Positions 10,167 through 18,378 of a stretch of DNA of 64,000 nt are shown piece by piece. Under the pieces are notes generated by a model. It saw only the letters and a program-made list of their open reading frames with translations, did no database searches and was not told the origin of the DNA. The DNA is from Hyphomicrobiales bacterium (lineage in GTDB: Bacteria > Pseudomonadota > Alphaproteobacteria > Rhizobiales > Beijerinckiaceae), in the NCBI GenBank assembly GCA_019247795.1, contig JAFBAK010000245.1, positions 1 to 64,000 of the forward strand. The letters are read 5' to 3'. Each line of letters begins with the position of its first letter. Position 1 is the first letter of the stretch. The translations under genes were made by a program, and so were the position numbers.

Positions 10167-11147
10167 TCATTGCGCAGGAAAGCCGTTTATGGGAACGGCC
10201 GAATGACCGACCCAATCAGGATCGCGGAAGTAGCCAGTCTTGACGGCCGCGGCGACTTCGCGAAAGGCGTCGGCAACCGTGCGCGTGGGACGAAAACCGA
10301 GCGTCTTGACGATTCGATCGCCGCTTACCCGATAATCGCGTAAATCCGGCTTGCGCTGCACGATACTCGCCCGAAGATCGGGAAGGACCTCACGCGCGAT
10401 CGCCAACAGGCCGGTTTTCTGGTGATTTTCGCCCACAACGTTGAAGACGCGCCTCGTCACCAGAGCAGCCTCCGACTGCAGGACATGGCCCATCACTGCG
10501 GCAGCATCGTCGATATGCAGGAAGGGCCGCCAAGCCTCCGGAGCAAAGATGTCGATTGGGCGCCCGAGAACGGCCTCGCGCGCCATCTCGTTCACGAGCA
10601 GATCGAACCGCATCCGCGCCGATAAGCCACAGATCGTTCCGAGCCGCAACACGGTCACGGTGGGAATGCCGTTGACATGCAAGACTTCGTCTTCGGCCAG
10701 AACCTTGGCTCGAGCGTAGTCCGAGATCGGATTGAGGGGTGCATCCTCATCGACCGCCGCGTTGGGTTCGGCGACGCCGTAGTTGCTGCAGGTGCTGACG
10801 AAGATCAAGCGGTTGACCCCAGCCTCCGCAGCGGTCGCGAGCAAATTAGCCACGGCTCCATGATTGATCGACCAGGAGAATTGCGTATTCACGTTGCAGG
10901 CAGCTTCGCCGACTATGCCGGCAAGATGAATGACGGCGTCCATGCTCTTCATGGCGCCCAGCAGCGAATCCCGATCGCGCACATCCCCGAATTGAAATTC
11001 GAAGCTTTGCATCGCCGTCAAAGGAAGCAACGCTTCGGCGCCGTAGAGAAGGCGATCCAAGACGCGTACGAAATGCCCCTGGGACAATAAATGAGCGGCG
11101 ACTCGGGACCCCACATAGCCCGCACCACCGCTGACCAGAATTTTCAT
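10167..11147 (-). CDS. NAD-dependent epimerase/dehydratase
   Basis: MKILVSGGAGYVGSRVAAHLL, HLAGIVGEAAC, YARAKVLAE. ORF extends to 11174; MKILVSGG start at 11147 preferred. Confidence 0.82.
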   Translation of the reverse strand: MKILVSGGAGYVGSRVAAHLLSQGHFVRVLDRLLYGAEALLPLTAMQSFEFQFGDVRDRDSLLGAMKSMDAVIHLAGIVGEAACNVNTQFSWSINHGAVANLLATAAEAGVNRLIFVSTCSNYGVAEPNAAVDEDAPLNPISDYARAKVLAEDEVLHVNGIPTVTVLRLGTICGLSARMRFDLLVNEMAREAVLGRPIDIFAPEAWRPFLHIDDAAAVMGHVLQSEAALVTRRVFNVVGENHQKTGLLAIAREVLPDLRASIVQRKPDLRDYRVSGDRIVKTLGFRPTRTVADAFREVAAAVKTGYFRDPDWVGHSAVPINGFPAQ

Positions 11148-11204
11148 GGAGAAAGGCTCCGCAGGAAGGAACAAGATAGATCGAGCCGCGAGCGACCAAA
11201 AATA

Positions 11205-12629
11205 TCAGGGTTCCGCGTACTCTGGACGGGGCTGCATGGCAAGAATTTCTATCGCACGGATGCCGACCGATGAAGGCTGGGCCGTCTTGCCGTTTCGAAG
11301 CAGCAGCGAATTGCAACCATTGTTACGATATTCGAAGTAATAGTCTCGAGCATCATGGGTCGCGGCCAGCTCGATTTCTTCCGCGAGCACGTTCCGTTGG
11401 GGATCGAACATCGAGAGCATCGGCGTACCGGCGACATGCGAAACAGTGACCTTCACCCAATGCCATTCCTGGTCGAACGAGAGCGTCGGAAGGTTGAGCG
11501 GCGCCATGGCGGCATAATTCCAACTTTGACGTGGGGTGGTGAAGACTGTTCGGCCCCAACGACGCGTCCTCGTGGCGCCACCCGACGCCCAATCAGTTTC
11601 GATTTTCATCGCCTCGGCGCCCATTGATCGAATGACGCTGGCATGAGCTTTTGGCGGAACGCGGGGTGGCACGTTTTCGCGCTCGGTCAAGCGTTGCGAC
11701 GCGCGGTCGAAATCGAGGTGGCGGCTTTTCTTGGCCAGATATTCGATGACGGGGGCGCCAGGCATGTGGCGATGGGCCGAGAGCACATGTTCGCGAAAGA
11801 CAGGCGCGTCGCCGACGAGATCGAAAAGCTGGCCTGCGAAGGTGGCGTGCATGTTAGAGAGAATCTCACGCCTCATGAATTGGAGCAGCTCCTGGTGAGG
11901 GCCGGAGGCGTCAGCCGATCCGGCAGTCACATGTCCGAGCAACCGATCTATGATGATCGTCTTGTCACGCGCGAATTGCGCGTACGCCTCAGGCCGAAAC
12001 GACATGCTCGCGGCATCGCCTCGAGCAGTCATCGTCACCGCCTCCTTCCGCACCAGCCGCTCCTGACCGAAGCGCAAAGCCATCCGGGACATGAGCTCGA
12101 AATCGGGAACGGTCTTGAGCGTCTCGTCGAGATAGAGTTCCTTGCCGAGGAGGCGACGGTTGAATACGCCGGCAGTGGTCGTGCACATGTCGTGGCGCAG
12201 GTAATCGAGGAGATTGAACGGTTTGGGCATGAACGTCCGCGGTTCATTCCAAGGCCCGTTCACGAGCCGCATGCCCCCGAAAATGTAGACGGCGTTGGGA
12301 TGTTCGCGTGACCAACCGACGTATTTCTCGATCGCGCCGTCATCGAGGATTTCGTCGCATGCGGCCGCAACCACCAGGTCACCGGTGCAGCGCTGCAGGG
12401 CCCGATTATAACCGTTGACGAGACTCGCATCCAGCTCTGACACGATATGGATCGGAAAATCCCTCACCGATTCCAAATACGCGACGCTGCCATCAGTCGA
12501 CAACGAATCTTGCACGAAAAGCTCGAATTTTCGATAACTCTGACGACGCAGCCCCTCAATTGCATCGCGCAAGTGAGGGAGCCCGTTTTTTACGGGCAAA
12601 GCAATCGACACAATTGGCTGCTCGACCAC
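11205..12629 (-). CDS. Family 2 glycosyltransferase with C-terminal accessory domain
   Basis: VSIALPVKNGLPHLRDAIEGLRRQSYRKFELFVQDSLSTDGS; AACDEILDDGA. The last ~116 aa lie outside the GT fold. Confidence 0.82.
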   Translation of the reverse strand: MVEQPIVSIALPVKNGLPHLRDAIEGLRRQSYRKFELFVQDSLSTDGSVAYLESVRDFPIHIVSELDASLVNGYNRALQRCTGDLVVAAACDEILDDGAIEKYVGWSREHPNAVYIFGGMRLVNGPWNEPRTFMPKPFNLLDYLRHDMCTTTAGVFNRRLLGKELYLDETLKTVPDFELMSRMALRFGQERLVRKEAVTMTARGDAASMSFRPEAYAQFARDKTIIIDRLLGHVTAGSADASGPHQELLQFMRREILSNMHATFAGQLFDLVGDAPVFREHVLSAHRHMPGAPVIEYLAKKSRHLDFDRASQRLTERENVPPRVPPKAHASVIRSMGAEAMKIETDWASGGATRTRRWGRTVFTTPRQSWNYAAMAPLNLPTLSFDQEWHWVKVTVSHVAGTPMLSMFDPQRNVLAEEIELAATHDARDYYFEYRNNGCNSLLLRNGKTAQPSSVGIRAIEILAMQPRPEYAEP

Positions 12630-12857
12630 TCCGAACCTCTCCCCGAATAAATCGGCGGTTGGTTAGCAAAAGGCTCGCGACGGTTCAAGCCGAAGGGAGG
12701 CGCCAGGCATTCGCAAGATGCCAAGCAAGGTCCCGCTGATAAATCGCAAGTTAATGAATTTGTTCGCATAGCTTTCGCTAGGCCTAATGAATGTGTTCGC
12801 CTAGATTTTGTCGGAGACGGTGGTATTGTCAGGTTTTCACCACCGACGGATTCGTTT

Positions 12858-13910
12858 TTGGGCACCATTCGAGCTATTCTGGCCTTATCGGTCGTGGTTT
12901 GGCACCTCTGGGGGCACGCTTTGCCCTTCACGGCCAACGGCTACAATGCCGTAATATTGTTTTTTATTATTTCCGGCTTCTACATGTCCATGGTTATAAA
13001 CAATAAGTATTGCAAAGAACCGCTTTTCAACTTCTATATGGCTCGTGCACTTCGTATTTATCCCATCTATCTAGTGACGTTGATTTTCATCGTCGGCTTC
13101 TTATCCGCCACCGGAAACCCTCTTCCCGCTCCGACGGCGACCCGCGAATGGATTTTTTCCACTTTCACGAACATCTCGATTTTCCCGATACCATGGCTCG
13201 GCAATTGGGATTGGCTCGCGATCACTCCCGCCTGGAGTCTCGCGGTTGAGCTCCAGTTCTATCTGGTCGCTCCATTCATCGTAACCCGCCGATTATGGAT
13301 ATGTATCGCGATAACGCTCGGCCTCGTCGCCCTCCGGTTGTCCGCCCTTGATCAGGACTTCGCTTATGCGCGTTATTCGGTGCCGCACGCAGATTGGTGC
13401 TTTTTCATGCTCGGAGCGGTAGCGCACCGCCTCGGACTTCTGGTCAAGGGCGATCATCTACGCAAAGCTATCGGCTGGATGGCCGTAATCATCCTGCCGC
13501 TTGCCGGCTTGCTCTGCGGATTGCCCATCGTCAAAGATCTCGATCGCGTCGAACTTTGGGGTTTCTATCTTGTATTCGCTGCGGCTATACCTTTTGTTTT
13601 TTCGATTTCGATGCGCTCGCGCATCGACCGTATATTAGGCGAACTTTCGTATCCAATCTATATTGTCCACTGGCCCGCGATCAAAGTTATACTTTACTAC
13701 AATGCCGTGATTTATCGATTTTTGCCTTATGATTACTATCGAGAGATAGACCTTGGTTTGGTTATCCTCGCCTCCGTCGCTCTCCACTTCCTGATCGAAA
13801 ACCCTGTCGAAAGGTTTCGTCGGAGGTTCTCCGCGCCTCCTGCAACCAAAGCCGAAACTTACGCCGGCGCCGAGTTTAAGGGGGTGGGAGCCGGCGCTCC
13901 GGCGGAATAG
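12858..13910 (+). CDS. Acyltransferase family 3 (OafA/YrhL-like membrane O-acetyltransferase)
   Basis: IRAILALSVVVWHLWGH; FFIISGFYMS; multiple hydrophobic segments; YPIYIVHWPAIKVI; IENPVERFRRR. Start uncertain (TTG at 12858). Confidence 0.8.
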   Translation: MGTIRAILALSVVVWHLWGHALPFTANGYNAVILFFIISGFYMSMVINNKYCKEPLFNFYMARALRIYPIYLVTLIFIVGFLSATGNPLPAPTATREWIFSTFTNISIFPIPWLGNWDWLAITPAWSLAVELQFYLVAPFIVTRRLWICIAITLGLVALRLSALDQDFAYARYSVPHADWCFFMLGAVAHRLGLLVKGDHLRKAIGWMAVIILPLAGLLCGLPIVKDLDRVELWGFYLVFAAAIPFVFSISMRSRIDRILGELSYPIYIVHWPAIKVILYYNAVIYRFLPYDYYREIDLGLVILASVALHFLIENPVERFRRRFSAPPATKAETYAGAEFKGVGAGAPAE

Positions 13911-13936
13911 GCTGACCGGCAGCTGTCTCGTCGTCC

Positions 13937-15313
13937 TCAAGCCGAGGCTCGCCGCAAAGTCACGACATCACTCGGCTTTGGGACTGCGCCGAATCCCATG
14001 CGAACCAATACAATATGAGAAGGAAGACCCGACGCGTCCATCATGCGCCACGGATCGATCACGACGAGCTTCGTTTCGGTCGACCGGCGCGCCCAAAGTC
14101 CAGAGTCCTTGAATTGTGGCCAAGGCGTCGTGACGATAGCGACTTCAACCCCCGCAAGCGCATCGACAGCATCATTGGCGAAGATGACCTTATCGCTCAG
14201 CACGGTCTCGGCGCCGGCCATCGCAAGCGGGTCATAGACGCTGACCACATAGCCTTCTTCGCTGAGCTTCCATGCGAGAGCCACACCTTGGCTCTCCTCG
14301 ACCACCTGTGTCTCGGGCTTATACGAAAGGCCGAGCACCGCAACCTTGGCGCCGGACGCGGCGTGGGCCTGCACCGCGCCGATCAGGCGCTCGATCTGAT
14401 GGTCGTTGATTGCATCGGTTGCCTCGGCGAGATCACAGCGGACGCCGAGCTTGCGGCCGAGCGCGGCGAATGCCTTGTTGTCGCGCGGGAAGCAGGGGCC
14501 GCCATAGCCTATGGCCCCCTTGATATATTTCGAGCCCACGCGCGAATCGGAACCGACGGCGGCAGAGACGACGTCGACATCGGCGCCGGGAAGCCGGTCA
14601 CACATCTCCGCAAGCATATTAGCGTAGGAGATCTTTGTCGTCACATAGGTGTTGACGGAAATCTTGGTGAGCTCCGCATTGACGAAGTTCATGCGGCGGA
14701 TCACCGGGTCATTCTCGCACGAGCGCGTGTAAATGCTTTCGAGCTGTGCGCCAGTCGCATCATCCGATTCGCCGATCAGAATGAAATCCGGGCGAAGCAT
14801 ATCGCGGACGACGCTGCCGAGCGCAATGAACTCCGGATTGTAAGCGAGGCCGAGCTCGGGACCGACCTTGCGACCCGATGAATCCTCGAGCTCCCTTTGG
14901 ATATCGCCACCCGTTGAACCGGGCATCACGGTCGAGGTGACGACCACAACGTGGCGGCCATCCTTGGCGCGGAGCGCCTGACCGATGGAGCGGACAGCCG
15001 CGAGCACGTATTTGTTGGAAAACACCCGCTCCTTGTCGCTCGGCGTCGGCACGATGACGAAGGTGATGTCCGAGTTGAGGACGGCTTCCTCGAAGGAATG
15101 CGTCGCCCGCAGCCGTGGCCGACCCCTATCGATGAACTCCTGCAATCTCGGCTCTTGCACCGGCGCAAGGCCCTTGTTGATGGCCGCGACGAATTTATCG
15201 TTCAGATCGAGGCCGATGACGTGGAATCCCTTGGCCGAGAGCACGGCGGCCATGGGGGCGCCGAGCTTGCCGAGTCCGATCACGGAAATCCGGGGCTGAG
15301 AAAATGTCGTCAT
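13937..15313 (-). CDS. UDP-glucose/GDP-mannose dehydrogenase family protein (paralog of 8742..10142)
   Basis: ISVIGLGKLGAPMAAVLSAKGFHVIGLDLN; VPTPSDKER; GGPCFPRDNKAFAALG. ATG at 15313 is preferred over the ORF start at 15472. Confidence 0.85.
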   Translation of the reverse strand: MTTFSQPRISVIGLGKLGAPMAAVLSAKGFHVIGLDLNDKFVAAINKGLAPVQEPRLQEFIDRGRPRLRATHSFEEAVLNSDITFVIVPTPSDKERVFSNKYVLAAVRSIGQALRAKDGRHVVVVTSTVMPGSTGGDIQRELEDSSGRKVGPELGLAYNPEFIALGSVVRDMLRPDFILIGESDDATGAQLESIYTRSCENDPVIRRMNFVNAELTKISVNTYVTTKISYANMLAEMCDRLPGADVDVVSAAVGSDSRVGSKYIKGAIGYGGPCFPRDNKAFAALGRKLGVRCDLAEATDAINDHQIERLIGAVQAHAASGAKVAVLGLSYKPETQVVEESQGVALAWKLSEEGYVVSVYDPLAMAGAETVLSDKVIFANDAVDALAGVEVAIVTTPWPQFKDSGLWARRSTETKLVVIDPWRMMDASGLPSHIVLVRMGFGAVPKPSDVVTLRRASA

Positions 15314-15520
15314 GATCGTCTCTTGAAGGCCTTTGTCGAGCAAACCGATATGCGTTCCTTCCAGAGGATGCTTAGAAGGCTTGCCGGCACCGTGCAACCT
15401 GCTCGTGCCGACGGTCTCAGCCTGCCGTTCACGCTTGTGGGTGGCGGTATGATCCAGACGCCGTATCGGCACTCGTCCATGCGATACATTTTCAAATGCC
15501 CAGTCCCGCGATTGTCGCTT

Positions 15521-17566
15521 TCAAAGCGTCTTCGGAACGTTCTTCTCGAGTTCGGCAATCCAGGTATCGGCACGCGAGTCGCTCGGCGCACGCCAGTCGC
15601 CGCGCGGTGAAAGTGAGCCCCCCGAACCCACTTTCGGTCCATTCGGCATCGCGGATCGCTTGAATTGACTGATCTCGAAAAAACGGAAGAGAAACAGGCG
15701 CAACCATTTGCGGATGGTCGCAAGATCATAGGCGCGCCTGCCCTCTTCCTTGAGCCCGACGGGCCAGGCGCCCGCTTTCGCATCGCGCCAGGCGTGCCAG
15801 GAGAGATAGGCGACCTTGCTCGGCCGCAAGCCGTATCGAGTGATGTAATAGAGATTGAAGTCCTGGAGCGCGTAGGGGCCGATGAAATCCTCGGTGCGCT
15901 GCCCGGGCTTTTCCCCCTCGCTCGGCACGAGCTCGGGGGAAATTTCGGTGGCGAGTACGGCGCGCAACGTCGCCGAAACGTCGGGGCCGAATTCGTTGCG
16001 GTCCGCGACCCAGCGGATCAAATGCTGGATCAACGTCTTGGGCACCGATCCATTGACGTTGTAATGCGACATTTGATCGCCCACGCCGTATGTGCACCAG
16101 CCGAGCGCGAGTTCCGACAGATCGCCCGTCCCCATGACGATCGCGTTGTGAAAATTGGCGAGGCGAAAGAGCAAGGCTGTCCGTGCGCCAGCCTGAACAT
16201 TCTCGAACGTCACGTCGTAGACCGGCTCGCCTCTCGCATTCGGATGACCGATCTCGATCAGCGTTTGGCGCACCACCGGCGTGATGTCGATCTCTTCCGC
16301 GCTCACCGCGAAAGCCCGCATCAGTGCATGCGCGCTCGACTTGGTGAGTTTTGAAGTGGCAAGGCCAGGCAAGGTGTAGCAAAGGATGTCCTTGCGGGCA
16401 TAACCGAGCCGGTCGAAGGCGCGCGCCGCGACGATGAGGGCATGCGTGGAATCGAGGCCGCCCGAAATACCGAGCACCACTTTCTTGACACCGGCAGCAG
16501 CCAACCGCGTCATCAAGCCGTGCACCTGGATGTTGAATGCTTCGTAGCAATTCTCATCGAGGAGCGTAGGATCCGACGGCAGGAATGGATATCGATCCAC
16601 GGCGCGACGCAAGGGCACCTTCTCTTCGAGCGAGGGGCCAAGCGTGAAAGCGACACTGCGGAACGCATTTTGGCTGAGATGATGATCGGCGCAATCGCCG
16701 AAAGAACCGACTCGCAGGCGCTCCTGGCGCAGACGCTCGAGATCGATATCGGCCGTGATCATCTGCGGGTGGTCTGCGAAGCGCTGCCCTTCGGCCAATA
16801 GCTCGCCATTTTCGAAAACCGCCACATGGCCATCCCAGGCGAGGTCGGTCGTCGATTCTCCCGGGCCTGCAGCGGAATAAAGATAAGCCGCGATGCATCG
16901 CATCGACTGGGAGCGGCAAAGATCGCGTCGGGCTTGTGCCTTGCCGACTACGATGTTGGAGGCCGAAAGGTTGGCCAGGATCGTGGCGCCCGCCATGGCT
17001 CCCGAGGAAGAAGGCGGAGCCGGCGTCCAGACGTCCTCGCAGATCTCCACGTGCACGACGAAGTCCTTGAGATCGGATGCGCGGAAGAGCAGATCCGTGC
17101 CGAAGAGGGTGTCCTGGTCGGCGAAGACCGCGGTCCGCTGCCGGTGCGACACCCCCGACGCAAAATAGCGCTTCTCGTAGAATTCGCGATAATTGGGTAG
17201 ATACGCCTTCGGGACGATGCCGAGCAGCGAGCCCCGATGCATCACGAAGGCGCAGTTGAAGAGGCGCCCGTCGAGCGCGAAGGGAGCGCCGACAATCAGA
17301 ATCGGCCGAAGCTCGCGCGAAGCCTCGAGAATGCGCGCAAGCTGCGCGTTCACCGAACCCAAAAGGGCATCTTGGAAGAACAAATCGTCATTCGTGTAAG
17401 CCGAGATGCCGAGCTCGGGAAAAAGCGCGAGCGCGGCATGCTCATCGTGCGCCCGTCTTGCCAAGTGCAACGTCTCGTTCGCGTTCGATTCTGGTTCTGC
17501 GACCCTGACGCGAGGGACGCACACCGCAACCCGGACAAATCCGTGATTGTAGATGTTATCGAACAT
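15521..17566 (-). CDS. nadE: Glutamine-dependent NAD+ synthetase
   Basis: N-terminal nitrilase-like amidase domain ([40 protein letters not shown]) and C-terminal synthetase P-loop ([15 protein letters not shown]). Confidence 0.93.
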   Translation of the reverse strand: MFDNIYNHGFVRVAVCVPRVRVAEPESNANETLHLARRAHDEHAALALFPELGISAYTNDDLFFQDALLGSVNAQLARILEASRELRPILIVGAPFALDGRLFNCAFVMHRGSLLGIVPKAYLPNYREFYEKRYFASGVSHRQRTAVFADQDTLFGTDLLFRASDLKDFVVHVEICEDVWTPAPPSSSGAMAGATILANLSASNIVVGKAQARRDLCRSQSMRCIAAYLYSAAGPGESTTDLAWDGHVAVFENGELLAEGQRFADHPQMITADIDLERLRQERLRVGSFGDCADHHLSQNAFRSVAFTLGPSLEEKVPLRRAVDRYPFLPSDPTLLDENCYEAFNIQVHGLMTRLAAAGVKKVVLGISGGLDSTHALIVAARAFDRLGYARKDILCYTLPGLATSKLTKSSAHALMRAFAVSAEEIDITPVVRQTLIEIGHPNARGEPVYDVTFENVQAGARTALLFRLANFHNAIVMGTGDLSELALGWCTYGVGDQMSHYNVNGSVPKTLIQHLIRWVADRNEFGPDVSATLRAVLATEISPELVPSEGEKPGQRTEDFIGPYALQDFNLYYITRYGLRPSKVAYLSWHAWRDAKAGAWPVGLKEEGRRAYDLATIRKWLRLFLFRFFEISQFKRSAMPNGPKVGSGGSLSPRGDWRAPSDSRADTWIAELEKNVPKTL

Positions 17567-17652
17567 GGAGAGTCCTGAGATGCGAACGGACAGGGAAGGT
17601 GCACGCTCGTCCCGCCCAGCGAATCTGCCGAATTTTCATTGGCTGCTTCCGT

Positions 17653-18339
17653 TCAATCCGTCATCCATGGCGGACGGCGAAACCCGAGACCATGGCAAAT
17701 GGTCCGCACGCGTGGATCGTAACCGGCGAGATAAAGAAGCCCGACATTGGCCGCGATCGCAATCTTCCCGTCGGCCGCCATGGCGCGGATGAGTGAGCTC
17801 GAGACCAGCACGGCTTCCACTCCGACCTCAGTCGAGCGCGGCACGCCTTCGACAAGGGCGAAGAAGCCGAAAAGCTTGTTGTTCAGTCGCCCCACATCGG
17901 CATAGGCCTCTTGCAGCAAGACAAGTTCCTTGACCGACAATCCCGTCTCTTCCTCAACTTCCCGCCGGCCCGCAACGTCTGGAGTTTCGTCGCCATCGCG
18001 CAGACCGCCCGGAAATTCGATGGTCCAGCGGTCGATGATGGGCCGGTATTGCCGCACGAGCACGAGATCGCCGCTGGCGTGCAGGCACATCACATTGACG
18101 TAATCGGGTTGCGCAAGCCCATGATAGATCTCTGCCTCGGAGCTACCGGGCATCATGGCCTCGACGGTCTCGAGCCGCACCCAGGGAGAGATGGCACTCA
18201 CACTGCGACTTAGCACCCGGGCCGACCCGTCTTGTTGATGAGGGGACACTACGCCTCGCAAATTCGGGAAATCCAAGGAACGACAGCGTCGGTTCTTAGC
18301 GGCACCCGGAAGGGGTCGCAACCGAATGTCCCTGTTCAA
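17653..18339 (-). CDS. NUDIX hydrolase (ADP-ribose pyrophosphatase-like)
   Basis: Complete Nudix box GGLRDGDETPDVAGRREVEEETGL. True start probably internal to the ORF. Confidence 0.85.
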   Translation of the reverse strand: MNRDIRLRPLPGAAKNRRCRSLDFPNLRGVVSPHQQDGSARVLSRSVSAISPWVRLETVEAMMPGSSEAEIYHGLAQPDYVNVMCLHASGDLVLVRQYRPIIDRWTIEFPGGLRDGDETPDVAGRREVEEETGLSVKELVLLQEAYADVGRLNNKLFGFFALVEGVPRSTEVGVEAVLVSSSLIRAMAADGKIAIAANVGLLYLAGYDPRVRTICHGLGFRRPPWMTD

Positions 18340-18378
18340 TGAAAATCGTGATTGGTCGCTGAAGCGCTTGCGCGCCCT

